Shown here: positions 1 through 12,158 of the stretch, piece by piece
Layout: each line of letters starts with the position of its first letter
How positions within the stretch are numbered: position 1 is the first letter of the stretch
NCBI GenBank assembly: GCA_000328365.1
Contig: KB301444.1
Location: forward strand, 1,167 to 65,166
DNA length: 64,000 nucleotides
Origin: Capitella teleta
Lineage: Eukaryota; Annelida; Polychaeta; Capitellidae
Reading direction: 5' to 3'
The notes under the pieces: model-generated
The model's database searches: none
Seen by the model: only the letters and a program-made list of their open reading frames with translations
Told to the model about the DNA's origin: nothing
Made by a program: the position numbers and the translations under genes

Positions 1-2696
1 GTAATATTCATGATATGGCAACGTGGTTCAGGGTTCTATGGGACGTTAACATGGCAGGAAGATCATGATTTTGTGGTAATTTATTTCACAATAGTCTATT
101 TATTTTAATTTTTTCAATATTTGTTCACGTATTTTCAATTATATCGACTGCAGAGGAATTGTTTAATGCATCAAGATGTTGTGGAATCGTGATATTGATG
201 TTATGCATTTTTGGGTATTCCCCTAATTTACATCAACTTCACCGGACGCACTACACTGTAAATGGGCGCACTGTATTAAGTATTTTCGGAAAACAAGTCT
301 TTAGACTGTGTTTGAGACAGAAATGAAGGTACGCCAAATTATTGCTCTTCTAATTTAATCTTAGAGACAAGATCATAAGTTAATCAACTATTTAATACTA
401 TGATGTATGAAATATTAATTTATAATTTATAAAAAAGTATTGGTATTTCATTTCATCATAATTATACCGGAATAATTCTAATATCGTTGTACTATCATTT
501 CTACTTGAACATTTATCAACTTCCGCTTGTCGAAATTTTATCTTCTTCATATTTTTCTTTTATTTCGATTGTCTTCTGTTGTCAGTCGATAAATTTCACC
601 AGGAAGGTAATATAATGCTCACTTTTATTGACTTTGTCATTTTTGAGTACTTAGCATGCTCGCATCGGATTTCACAACCGATGGGCGGTATCGCCGTATA
701 GCTTGATTGGGATTCAGAAGAAGTGCGTTATGATATATGCAAAATATTTTGGGCATCATTAATATAATTTAGATACCCGGTATACGAGAAACTGGAAGGT
801 CAATGTGTACATAAGAGGAATATTAATCCAAAAAGAACAGAACTGGAAGCGTTTGTACTCTATTTGAGATCATGATAAGTTGCATGAGTTGAAGTTGTAT
901 TCAATACAAAACCAGCAGAAGCTGAAAACAGGGACGTGCATAAAAATTAAATTAATTTTAAGCTTGACAAGCAGCATAGAATTGAAGAGCATGAATTTCT
1001 GATTAAAATGACACCAATATTATTTCTCTAACTTATCTGGATCACATTTTACAGCCATTTTTGTTTTGCTAATTGCCAGGTAATTGATATTATTGTCGTA
1101 ATGGCTTTTTTTGTTCCAGGAATACCCATGATTGTCTCAGAGAAAAAGAGTCATAACTCAGTCAATTCTCATCATAACTCTATTCTGTTTTCAGGGTTAA
1201 GAAGCAAATGCACCCTCCTACTCACTGAGTAATGTTTTTTCAGACCATCCTTATCATAAGTATTATATATATAGAATTGTAGTAAAATAATTAATTAAAA
1301 TGCTTAGTAAAATAATAATAATAAATTAAAAGTTGTAAAATAATAATTGTATAAAATTGTAGTAAAAAATAAATGTACATTATTTCATGTAAAAATAGTG
1401 ACATGCAAGAGAAATAGGGGAGACATACTAAACATTATTAAACCTCAAGTGTCAAACACGACTATACATTATTTCACGTAAGGATACATATACCAGCCTA
1501 CATATACCTAACACAGCAATGCTGTAAAGTGAATAAAGAGTGAGATGCAAGGCTGTAGACAAATAGAGAAGACACACTAAACATTATTAAAATACAAGTA
1601 TCATACATGACCATACATGTACATGATTTCACCAGACCAGTCAGTCAAACTCTTTTCCAATGCTTATAAAATGACCCTCTTATGACAACTTAATAATAAG
1701 TGAAGTAAGGCAAGGATTAAAAGTACCTGCTGTTTTATTCAGCAGTTCAGGAGAATGAAAGTCTCTTTATGCATAATTGCTGCAGTCTGCATAATGACCT
1801 AGCTTCCATCGTCTACTGACTCTGGATTTTCGTGGAGCTTGGATCTCACTCAACGTGGAGGTGGAGGCCACAGGGGAAGCCCTTGGCATTGATTTCGAGA
1901 ATTTTTGTCATCAAGATTTTACTTCATCAAAACAGGATTGAATGATGAGTTTATGAAGAAATAAGATGTTGGAGCAACAGGCAAATGAGCGGACCAGTCA
2001 AGAGACGGGAGATGATGGCCAAAGCATTATGTGTGTGAATCGCACAAAATCGTGCTCGTCAAATCTCCCTAACGTACATAACGTTAAATCCATGACTCAA
2101 AGAGGCCTCAGGGACCATGCTAAAATCACTCCAGCCACTCAGGTGATGTGATGATTTTGCCAGCTGTGACCAAACGCTGTGTACTAACAAGATCATTTGA
2201 ATTATTGGCACTTTCACTCTTCTGTACAGTTTGGCTTCATGGAAATTCTGTTCTTTCATACACGCTTTTGTTGAGTCAAATTTCACACATTATCTGATTC
2301 TCTATTTAGCTCTGTTCATTTGTGAGGATTGTTTTACAATGTATATCTTTCCACTTGGGTATTTAATTTCTGATAAATTTCTTTAACTCAATCCCTCTGT
2401 TCCTCAGTTTAGTTATTTCAAAGGCAGTGGTCTTTATTTTAACCTTTCATGCTAGACAACTGCACAACAGGGCAGATCCTGTGTTCTATGGTTGATGGTA
2501 TTCAGATGATCAGATCTGTCAAATGAAAATCTGTGTGACTTCTAACCCTATTGTTGCTAATGTTTCACACTAAACATTTGAATCATATCGATTTCATAAT
2601 TTATTGTTGCTCACAAATTCTAATTATCCAATATTAATAAAATAATTAATTAATTATACACACACCCTGAGATTGGTTGTTTATTTGCAGGCAAAC
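1..2696. other. Intergenic AT-rich DNA upstream of TMEM180
   Basis: No coding exon can be supported here; the short open frames overlap on both strands and match no family I know. The stretch is AT-rich, with runs of TAATAA around 1270-1370. It contains an imperfect tandem duplication of about 148 bp near 1400-1640. An intron or outron must end at 2690, because the TMEM180 coding exon begins right after a TTTGCAG acceptor, so an untranslated leader exon may lie somewhere here. The G|GTACGC at about 327-334 is one possible donor but is not proven. Confidence 0.5.
1401..1640. repeat. Imperfect two-unit tandem duplication (~148 bp period)
   Basis: The phrase ACTAAACATTATTAAA, set between GACATGCAAGAGAAATA-like and TTTCAC-like text, occurs near 1429 and again near 1577. 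The flanking words match in the same order. This reads as an old, diverged tandem duplication in non-coding DNA. It has no coding content and no transposon ends that I can see. Confidence 0.5.
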
Positions 2697-4762
2697 ATGG
2701 CTGTTGTCAAGTGGCTCCACCCTGTGTCAGTGGCGTACGCAAGCACGAGCCTCGGGGCGTCCCTTATGAACTCTGTGTTCATGTTCTACTACGTTAAAGT
2801 CTTCCTCAACCGATACCACGTCTCAGAATCCTGGTTCCAAGCTTCACAAATTGTCTTCCTGATATGGAATGCACTAAATGACCCTCTGTTTGGCTACATG
2901 CAGGACAATTTCAAGCACCCTTGCTTCAAGATACGTCGCCTGTCCATTCTGTATGGAGCTCCTCTCTTTGTGATCTCCTTCCTGGTCCCTTGGTTTCCTT
3001 GGGGCGACTACAGTCAGCCAACGTGGCTTGCTGGTTTCCAACTCATGTTTGCGCTGTGTTTCTATGACGCTCTTTTCACCTTTGTCCTTTTGGCCCAGTG
3101 TTCACTTTTTGCTGAGATCTCGCACCACCAAGCTGACCGTATACGTCTTGTCCGTTATTCACAAGTCGCTAGCTTTGTTGGTTCTTCGTCCGTCTTCTTC
3201 ACAAATTATTTCTCTGCCAATCTCTCTGACTTTTCCATATTCCAAGTGACAGTTTTCTTCATCGCTCTCATCAGCCTTGTCTGCATGGTGTACAGTGGAT
3301 TTAATTCGCACTCGGAATATGATTCTTCTCCCTCTGGGAATCCTCTTCTCTCAGAATCTGAGAGTAAATCTAACAGCGGCAACATCTGGCAGCAGGGTTT
3401 GCAGATCATCAGCCAAGTTAACGCTCTATCATTCGTCTTCATGAACTTCCTTCAAGTTTTCCACGTAACATGGCTCGCAAATTTCACTGGGATTATTTGC
3501 GACAGCCTCATTCCTGATGGGGAAATATCTTCAAGCTTGCGATCTGTCTTCTACGGAGCTCTTTTTGTGGCACCTCAGGTAAGAGCAATTTCTCTTTTTC
3601 CTTTTAATTTTCTTGAAGACGTGTTTCCAGTTTTGATCTGTTCCTGTAAAACAGCCAATTTTCTTCTTAAAATCAACATGTGAGAAGTGCCTCTGACCTA
3701 GTTAGCCATTTAAATCACTCGCTCTCGATCGCAAACTTTTCATGCCTCCGAAATTTAGCTGTTCTACACTTAGAAGAATTCTCTGTTCTTTTCCTCAGAT
3801 TGTTGTAATTCTCGGAACGTCATTTGTCGGCAGTCTGGGATATTACAGAATCGTGAACTACACTTTTGGGGTGAAAATCTTGCTTGGTTTTTTCTTGTTC
3901 TTCATTGGACCCACACCTTGGATAATGATCACTTTCTTTCTGCTTGAATGGTGAGCTGAAAATAATGAATGTACGTTCAATTTCAATCCATTTCAGTGTC
4001 AACGCCAACTCGGCTTTTTCGCTCTTCAATTTGGCATTGTCAGATATCATTGACAAAGATAAGGAGTTGTATAAAAGAAGGTTAGTTCATCAGCTTATCA
4101 AAGTTAATATGATTTGCAATTTTCAAATAGTAAAATAAAAATCGATCAACCAGATTCTGGATCATCACTTTGTACTATGCAATTTGTACATTGGACATGA
4201 AGTACATTTGTCTCAATCAACATTTTGAATTATATTCCATTAAGGATGGAATATGGTGAGCATTTGAATTTCCCGTTTGAGCGTGTTAAATCCATGACCC
4301 TGAGTGGTATTGACATGTACAATGAGTAGCTCACATCTGTACTGTCCTTCATTCTTTTGCTCTATTATAATTTAACCATAGCTCTGAAGCCAGAAATGCA
4401 GTTCTCATTCCATAGTAAAACCCCAATTCTCAATCAGTTTTCCTCTTTGCAGCCACCCTCTGTCCTCAATGGTGTTTGGTATCAATGCGTTGATCACAAA
4501 ACCAGCGCAATCATTGGCTCCGATGTTTGGAGTGTTCGTCCTGAACCAATTCGGATATCAGCAGTTCAAAGCCCACCAGGCGGCATTAGTCAAAGACCCC
4601 TTGTCAGTCACCAACTCTGTGGATGTACGGGACTTGCATTCAGTCATGTTCTACCTATCCTGTAGCATCCCGGTTGCCGTGGGAACGCTTCAGTACATCA
4701 TCTGGAGATTTTACACTATTCGTTCCACACATTTGTCAATTACTAAATATGTTGAATCCTGA
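2697..4762 (+). CDS. MFSD13A: Transmembrane protein 180 (MFSD13A-like), major facilitator superfamily
   Basis: Four coding exons fit: 2697-3578, 3799-3950, 3997-4080 and 4453-4762. All have GT-AG borders and the total is 475 codons plus stop (the human protein is about 517). The start is the ATG six bases after the acceptor at 2690, with N-terminus MAVVKWLHPVSVAYASTSLG, which resembles vertebrate TMEM180. NALNDPLFGYMQD near residues 58-70 is the family's equivalent of MFS motif A. KPAQSLAPM near the start of the last exon is also typical. Hydrophobic segments run through exons 1, 2 and 4, as expected for about 12 membrane spans. Family knowledge: TMEM180 resembles glycoside-pentoside-hexuronide:cation symporters, but its substrate is not established. 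Intron 2 is only 46 bases. No canonical AATAAA was seen just downstream. Confidence 0.93.
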
Positions 4763-6343
4763 GAGTTTCATGTTATCCATTTTGATTTCATGCTGACATT
4801 GTTTATTGAATCTTTTTTTTTTTCTATAGCAACAGTAGTATCACATGACTTATTTGTCATCATAATTTAGTGGTCTTTCCTAATGATCTGATAACAATGG
4901 AGGTTCAGTGCAGCTCTCCTATATCTGATTCGTGTGCCATTCTTCATTTCTCCTGAGGGGCCAATTATCCAAATATGGTTTTTAAATTTAAATCACGATC
5001 TCAAATTGGCTTTGGTTTATTTTAATTTTTCTCCTAATTTTTTTTCTTGCTAATTGACGGCAATATGTTTAAATTTTTATTTATTTATTGATTCTGAATG
5101 GATAGATAGATAGATATTTTATTCATGAATGGAGCACATTCAAAGGACTGCTCCTTAGGCCATGGGGCCTGTCAACCGGAGCCGGGACAGCCCTATAAGC
5201 ATTACAATAATTGCATGATAAGAAATAAGAAAAACAAGAAGAAAAAAAAAAAAACTAAACGAGAAAAAAAGACTATTAGGATTGTGATTGTGGAGATGGA
5301 GGAGTGGGTAAATGAAAAGGGAGGGGAGAGAGGAGGGAATGGGAGGGGGTGTTTCATTCTTCAACTGTATTGAGGCAACCAAGCTGTTTGTGTGAATGAG
5401 TCAGGGAATTTGAGTGCTGATTGTAATTTTTTTGCTTCTGTGTGAACGATTTTAGTGTGGAAATTTGTTTTGTGTCTCTTGGGAGAGAATTTCAGAGGAT
5501 GGGCCCCTGGTAGATAAGGCTTCTGTGGGTGAATGTTTGTCTTGTGATGCGGGTGGGCATTGGGTTAGTGTCTCGGAATCGTGTGTTGTATGGATTGCCT
5601 GGCAGGATGTTCATTTGGTGGAACATAGTGTTGAATTCGGGAGGAAGGTGGTTGTGGTTGATGCGGTACATTAGTTTTTGAAGTTGCAGTTTATGTAGAT
5701 TGTCTAATGTGAGGATTTTTTCTGATGCAAAAAGGGGCGTTGAAGGTGCATTATAGTCTGAATGTGTGATGATGCGCAGGGCTTTCTTTTGTAGTACTTT
5801 GTGTCTTTGGATGAGGATGTGTCGATTAGTGTTAGATAGTGTGTGTTAGCAGAATTGAATACCATTTGTGCTTCCATTGTGGTACTTAAGATAGTTCATT
5901 GAGTGGAGTATCTTTGATGGTACGTTTTGAATGTAATCTTCCATTTAATTATTTCTATTTTGTATGTTTCAACTTGTTGGTATTTTAGTTGAATGTTGAT
6001 TTTCTGTGCTCAACATTCTTGTTTCATTTCTCCCATCGCAAATTATATTGTGTTATTCACTGATGTGCAATGATATATATAATAAAAACCTATAAAACAA
6101 CCAACTTCTCAAGCATTGTATTTACAGGTCAACCTGGCCTTCTCCATAAGAGGGGATTGCTAGCCACTGTAGAGAAATTCACCCATAAACATTACATTAT
6201 ATTCAAAAGACAAGCATCAATGATTCCTCCTCAATAACAGATAAAACCATGAAAATTCAAATTGATTGAATTTTTTATTCAGATTTGCAGGGAAAACACC
6301 ACTTAAGCACAAATTACGACTAATTTCAACAATTGTCAGCCAA
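4763..6343. other. Intergenic region between TMEM180 and CLUAP1
   Basis: The two genes are tail to tail. Most of the interval is a 5'-truncated LINE on the minus strand (about 5080-5890, separate entry). The rest is AT-rich DNA. TTTATT at about 6275 reads as AATAAA on the minus strand, about 70 bases past the CLUAP1 stop, and is its probable polyadenylation signal. Confidence 0.6.
5080..5890 (-). mobile_element. 5'-truncated non-LTR retrotransposon (LINE) 3' end
   Basis: On the minus strand, about 5560-5830 is open for more than 90 codons. It reads like the C-terminal tail downstream of a reverse transcriptase: LQKKALRIITHSDY, then LFASEKILTLDNLHKLQLQ, then LMYRINHNHLPPEF. This pattern (a basic LQKK.LRII segment, then a Leu-rich stretch and MYR) is typical of jockey/CR1-group LINEs. 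The 3' end lies near 5090, where a short GATA repeat (tail or target) flanks a GC-rich 3' UTR. The reverse-transcriptase core is absent, as expected for 5' truncation. Assignment to a clade below LINE is uncertain. Confidence 0.72.
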
Positions 6344-9300
6344 TCAGAAGTCCTCGTCGTCATCCGGGGGCGCTTGGTGCCGTCCTGCCATCGTTCGGCC
6401 CATCTCCATGTCGTCGCTTTCTCCATCTTGGTCATCAATCTCAATGTCCGAGTCAGCTGGGGTCAAATCATCGCTGTCCTGTGGTTGGGGGTTATTTGAG
6501 CGCAATTAAAGAGAGAACCTAAAGAGATACCTCATCATCTTCATCATCATCTTCATCTTCTTCATCAAGGTCCATTCCCATGCTTCCCTTAACACGCCCT
6601 TTCTCTGCTATGCCATCAGCACTAGGTCCAACTGAACAGAAAAAGTCAAAATCAGCATATTCCTATATGAAGCATAGGAGTTGCCATTAACTATATTCGT
6701 ACAACAGTAAGGCATAAGGTCTAGGTTCCTTTCAACAAGTTCTCAACTGCTCTGCATCAGTACTAGTCGTTAAGCCTAACCTGGCCGTTGTCGTTGATGC
6801 TGAGGTCGATTTGGTCGATTCTTTTGACCTTGAAGTGACCCCTGCATGCCCTCTTCGTCACTCTCTTCACTTTCATCGCCTTCTTCAACCAAACCTGAAT
6901 GAAGTACATGTATGAGAAGAGGAAGGGTTTCACGTACAAAGGAGGGAAAGTTAAATATCTTGAAACAGCTGAAAATTCAGAGTACATAATTCTGATTCAA
7001 CAAACACAACATCAGAGGCTAAATGTACTCATACAGACAACATGAATGGGCTTCAATGTCGCAGTCATCCCAAACATCGCAGAACTCGTGTTTGGGTTTT
7101 CTGGCTCCACAAGCATTCGTAATGGTTCCAGACATCTCATTGGCATTTCACATGGATGGATAACATAGCCTGCTTCATAATCTGAGCTAGCATTTGCTAG
7201 ACGTAAATTAAAAGCCTCTGAATATGTGTACACTATAACACAGGTACAAACAATTTATAATGGTGCATTATGGGTGGGAAAAAAAAAACGAAGAAGTTAA
7301 AGACAACAAAATTGCCTTTTGCGCCCTTTTTGGAAAATTTGGCTTTCATGGCACGCATGCTGTCGAGGATTTCTCTTCTCCCTGCGTCACATTCAAGCGA
7401 AAAATTAAGTGATTGTCTGTACAAGGAAAGGTGAATGTTAATGAACAGAGTCACAAAAGTTGTTCAATGCAAGAAAACAAGAAATCTCAATGCTCTTTCA
7501 TTGAAAGCATTCACAGAAAATCCCTCCTTATCCTCAACTGACAAGACAAGCAGATTATCGTGTTTTTTCCATCAGCATTCACTGCATTAATCAGTGAACG
7601 TTTGGTTAAAAATTCCAAGTAAAATTTCAATGAATAATGCAACTGTGCAGAAAATGTTTATGAGCAAACCCTACACCTCATTTCTTACCTTCTTGGCCTT
7701 CAGTACCCAACAAAGAAAACAAATAGATTCAAAACCCTTAATTTTCACATTTCCGTAATGTAAAAACCACGTTTAATTAACATCATGGATCAAATTTCAG
7801 AGCTGAATAATCTCACACCCTCACCTTCGAATTCCTCATCACTGCCTTGGCCGTTAATGTTGTCCTGTTTCTCTTCCTCCGTTCGAATTTTATCTGCCAA
7901 CTGTCTCAGATGGTTTTCAATATCCTATAGAGAAATAATAATTCTCAGAAATTCTGTTGAAAAAATTCTCAGACCTCTGTTTTGTCTTGTTCCGACCGAT
8001 TGTAGTCCTCCAGCAGCTGCTCAAGGTAGGCTTGATTCCGGAATTTGATCATGAATTGATCGTACATGTTTTGCAGGTCTTCTTCAAACCTTTCATACTC
8101 ATCCATATATGCCGGTCTGAAAATAATGTAATTAAAAAATCAACACAATAAATACCAAGGTAATTCTAACCTGACACTTTGCAGAGTTTGCAAGCGTTTT
8201 TGATTCCTCTCCAAATCGAGTGATTTCTTCTCAATCTTAGATTCAAGGTTTGCTTCATCGGCAGCAACATTCTCAATGGAACGCATGGTTTTCTTAATAT
8301 CATTCTGAAACAACATTAAAATCACACAGTTATAAAACTATAAAGAATAAATTAAATGAAATCCTACCTCAACAGCTTTGACTGAGTTAGTGAGGCCCCT
8401 TTCGACTTCATTAATCTCCAACTGGCGAGCGATCACCGATGATCGTGCTTCCTTGAAAATTAATAAGAACAGAAAACTACAAGCAATGAAATCATCTCTC
8501 AGCTAACCCTTAGATCGACCTCTTTACCCAGCATCTCATAAAGACTTGATCCTTTCGTGGTGATAACTGAAGCAAGTCTCCTGGCTTCCTTCAGGTCTTG
8601 AATTCTGGTGGAAATGTCAAAGGTCAAGGGAGCGTCATCATCGTTCTGTTCCGAGTAAGAGGTGATGTTGGTCTTCATGGCGTTGTACAAAACTGAAGTC
8701 ACTTTGAGCAGCTCTTTGACAGCGTAACCATCCGCTTGGTAAAGTTTTTTGGTGTTCATCTTGATATGTGCTTTAGTTGCCTACAAGGAAGAAAATATTA
8801 TTATATATATTTATATATATTTCATCGATTGTATTTTACCATAAACTGGGCAACTGATTTGATGAATATCACTCGATCCTGAGCAGAATCCACATCTGTC
8901 GGAATGTCAGCATTTGGGTCGTACCTTCAGGGAGCAATGAAATCGGTAAAAAGAGAAGCATGTATTGATCTGTATAATACCTCTTAACCAGCCAGGTAAG
9001 AACTTCCGCCACCAATAGGAAGTTTGGTGTACGAAAATTTTCCATTGAAATCAGTCGAGGGTATCCCAAAGCCCTCATCATTTCAGTAAAATCTGGAAAA
9101 GGGAAAAATTGATGATTAATGAAAATGAAAATTAATCAGAAGTAGCAAATTCCCACAGTTGCCTGGAAGCCATGTACAGGCAATAATTATGATTGCAACA
9201 ATGCGGCACTGATATAAAGAAATATATAGAGCTCTTGAATTCTTTGATTTTATTGATTTTTTAATAACCTATGAATACTCAAAAGGGAGTAATTTTCATG

Positions 9301-10028
9301 TGGTAAAGACCATTAAGTTTCCCAGTTTGTTTATCATATATATTATATCTTCCACATATACTGGTATTATTTCCGAATTTAATTATATTTGCAGTTGGTG
9401 GTTGCAGCAGAATTAATAAGCAGAAATAAAACCACTTTGAAAATCACCCCCTTTAATTAGGTCTAGACTTAAAGTGACTTAATTATGAAAATAATCATAA
9501 TTACTTTAACATAAGCATTAAATTATTAATTATTTGGCATAATCTTTTTAAGAACTCTGTAGGCCTAAACATGTAATAATTACACCAATACAGTATACTT
9601 ATTATACTCATAATACTATTATACTGGATTGAATGTCACACATTAATTAATTAATTAATTTAAATAAATGTTATTAAATATACACTCTATAATCTATAAT
9701 CAGATGACGGACTCGTAAAATTAGTGTCAGCTACTCGGCCTACTCACTAGGCAGGCTGCTCACTAGTCAGTAGGACTACAAGGCTACTCAGCGTACTGTA
9801 ACCTGGTAACCTAATTACTGCCTCTCACTCTCAGTCTCACTCTTAGACGCAGAGACGTTTCCCCAGAGGGGAATATCTCACTCTCAGTCTGTGAGTCTCA
9901 GACTGAGACTGTCAAAAAATTGCTCATCAGTTAAATCATTTCGTCTGTTCTAAATCCAGGCACACATTATAGGTATCACTCAACATATGATCGTACACCA
10001 ACTCACTTCTTAAATCTCTGTACGACAT
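6344..10028 (-). CDS. CLUAP1: Clusterin-associated protein 1 / IFT38, intraflagellar transport complex B subunit
   Basis: Thirteen exons join in frame to 458 codons plus stop (human 413): 10007-10028, 8981-9092, 8840-8924, 8508-8780, 8368-8451, 8171-8304, 7975-8116, 7825-7924, 7689-7697, 7316-7381, 6781-6894, 6531-6631 and 6344-6478. The N-terminus reads [20 protein letters not shown], the calponin-homology-like head of CLUAP1. [18 protein letters not shown] and the coiled-coil words ASDEANLE-like and LQTLQSVRP-like follow. The C-terminus is acidic and ends DDDEDF. Family knowledge: CLUAP1 binds IFT-B and is needed for cilium assembly. The 9-base exon and the GC donor after the 7316-7381 exon are inferred from phase, and the overall frame supports both. 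Introns 2-6 are 54-63 bases. It is divergently paired with BRI3. Confidence 0.93.
9093..10006 (-). other. CLUAP1 intron 1
   Basis: This 914-base intron is by far the longest in the gene. It is AT-rich, with TAATTAATTAATTAA-like runs near 9645 and short GAGTCTCACTCTCAG-type direct repeats at about 9820-9910. I see no exon, transposon ends or RNA gene in it. Confidence 0.5.
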
Positions 10029-11067
10029 GTTTAATTGTTGTAAAAGGCTGTTGCCGCGAAATTTTCCCAATAATGTTCTCCTTCAGCTGTGGTGATTGCC
10101 GTTCTGAAGGAATGTTTACATTAGCAATGCGCATGCGTAGACCGCGTACCTCTGCTCTTTCAATGCAGTCGCAAACGTAGACATGGGTTGACCTTCAAGA
10201 AATTTACAGACAACAACTAATTTACATGGTTGCCCAAAATTATGCAATTTAACGAAAGAACAGGAAGAAAGATAAATGATGGAATTCATGACGTGGCCAG
10301 GTTAATAAAATTATGAACTGAATACAATTTGAATGCCCGAAAAACTGATTCATTACACATCGAGAATGTATGAAATTTTCGCTTTGTGCGACTGCAACGC
10401 ATAGAAAGAATCAACGTCTTGTGACTGAGAGAGAAAGTCGCATAACAAGCCAACTGCGAACATCATTTATCTTCGAATAGCGTCATTGCAGGTTGATTTT
10501 TACCTTATAACCCAAATTCTACTAGCTCCAAATATTTATAATTTGTAGTTGTTTGATTTGTCTTTGACAACAGGACGATATGGTGTGTGGTACTGCCGCC
10601 AGAACTTGAGATGCATCATGCATCAGCTGATTACTTATTTACTAGCTGGATAATAATAATAATCTTAGTCCCCCAAAGGTTGCTCTAACTTTAGGTCCAA
10701 TAACAATATTAATGCAATATAAGTTTAACTGCAAGGAGGGGTATTAATTGGATAATGAGTTTTCCTTTGATATCCGCGTGCAAAGTAAGGTTTATAACAT
10801 GCAAATATATATATATATAGTTATGAGTTACTCCTCTTGTTAGCTCCCCAAGCCGTAGCGTAGTGCTACTCCGCTACCCTTGGGGAGCTACTCCTCTTGT
10901 CTTTCATCCTTTCAATAGCTAGCTAATATGAGTTTTGGGGGTCCGGGGTTATTTGACAAGTGAACCTTTTTCTGTATTATTGGCAATAATTATGACTCTT
11001 GACCCATGAAACAAAAAGAATTCTTGATGTTGTGATTTAAAATGAAATTCTCTACCAGGTTTTCAAG
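10029..11067. promoter_or_regulatory. Head-to-head promoter interval between CLUAP1 and BRI3
   Basis: About 1 kb separates the two divergent start codons, so it should hold both promoters. Near CLUAP1 there are GC-richer stretches (10030-10190) with GCGCATGCG-like text. Towards BRI3 lie an (AT)n run at 10805-10818 and a striking hairpin at 10829-10900 (separate entry). A polypyrimidine-poor acceptor, CTACCAG, ends at 11058, nine bases before the BRI3 ATG. No TATA box is convincing. The regulatory role is inferred from gene arrangement only. Confidence 0.45.
10829..10900. repeat. Compound hairpin flanked by 12-bp direct repeats
   Basis: The arms TAGCTCCCCAAG (10841-10852) and CTTGGGGAGCTA (10879-10890) are perfect complements. 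Inside them GTAGCG (10855-10860) pairs with CGCTAC (10872-10877). TACTCCTCTTGT stands directly before and after (10829-10840 and 10889-10900). This looks like a tiny palindromic insertion with a long target duplication, or a structured RNA or cruciform element. It lies about 170 bases upstream of the BRI3 ATG. Confidence 0.75.
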
Positions 11068-11607
11068 ATGGCTGAAAGTGCACCTCTTATAAACAATCAA
11101 GGTGGATACCAGCAGCAGATGCCGCAGAATCCAAATGCTCCCCCACCTTACGAAGGTCCTCCCAAGGGATATGGTCCTCCTGGTGGGTCTCCAATCAAAC
11201 GCTTTATAACCACAACTTATTTCAATCTTGTACAGGCTACCAAGGTGCACCTGGTCCTAATTACCAAGGACCTCCTGGTCCCTATCAGAATCAACCCCCG
11301 CCCCCTGGTTTCTCACCAGGGCCCGGCCAGCATCCTTCATACATGCAGCCCAATACAACAATTCTTGTGCAGCCGCAGCCCAATGTTGTAGTCGTAGGTG
11401 GATGTCCTGCATGTCGGGTAAGTTTAAATATTGTTAAAATATTAGAAATATAACATTTATTGCTTCCATTTTCAGGTTGGGGTTCTTGAGGATGATTTCA
11501 CTTGCCTTGGAGTGTGTTGTGCCATTTTCTTCTTTCCTATTGGAGTCCTTTGTTGTTTGGCAATGCGCCAAAGAAGGTGTCCTAACTGTGGAGCAATATT
11601 CGGATGA
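11068..11607 (+). CDS. BRI3: Brain protein I3 (BRI3) homologue, small Pro-rich membrane protein
   Basis: Three exons, 11068-11182, 11236-11417 and 11476-11607, give 142 codons plus stop (human 125). The start is the first ATG after an acceptor at 11057-11058. The N-terminal half is Pro/Gly/Gln/Tyr-rich, with APPPYEGPP (a PPxY-like motif) and repeated YQGPPGP text. The C-terminal half is the conserved part: [19 protein letters not shown], a hydrophobic Cys-rich span with [14 protein letters not shown], then [10 protein letters not shown] near the end. Family knowledge: BRI3 is a lysosome-associated small membrane protein implicated in TNF-induced death; its molecular activity is unclear. Both introns are short (53 and 58 bases). 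AATAAA near 11951 may be the polyadenylation signal. Confidence 0.93.
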
Positions 11608-12158
11608 GGCTACATCGTGCCTTTGTTACATTTTGGACATCTGTTATGCTGTTATGTAATATCCCAGACACATTTCTCTTTTCTTTTCTTTTTTTCATCA
11701 CCTAATTACCAACTTCTGATGTTAAGAAAACTTTTTGTATTCATTTACTCATTCATTATCGCTTGATACTATTCTGCATTCCATTTTATAACTCACAACA
11801 ATCATGTTCACTGTAAATACATCATCACTGAATGTGCTCTTTGAGCTCAGAAAAATATTGAATTGATGTCAAACCTCACAAATTGATCAATGAACCACTT
11901 ACAATTTCAGAAACCATCTGATAGCTGATAAAACTTTAACATTGTTGCATAATAAAAGGAGATTGTGAAGAATTGATAATAAAATCTTGAATTTATCAAT
12001 ATTTTTCATTGTTTTACGTGAAGCAAATAATAAAATTCAAATAATTCTTCTGTATCTGAAATTAGTTTAATTAAAAAAAATTCAGCATTCAGAATGTCAA
12101 GAACAAACTAAACATCATTCAGTGATTTATTTACAATCAGGAAAACAATAACTAACAC
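11608..12158. other. Tail-to-tail 3' interval between BRI3 and MLST8
   Basis: AT-rich DNA with no coding signal. AATAAAAGG near 11950 suits BRI3. TTTATT near 12127 reads as AATAAA on the minus strand, about 27 bases beyond the MLST8 stop. The two transcripts should end within roughly 200 bases of each other. Confidence 0.55.

Noticed and set aside
300-335. Possible leader exon of TMEM180 ending at a GTACGC donor
   Set aside because: Only one donor-like word supports it; a trans-spliced leader or another exon is equally possible.
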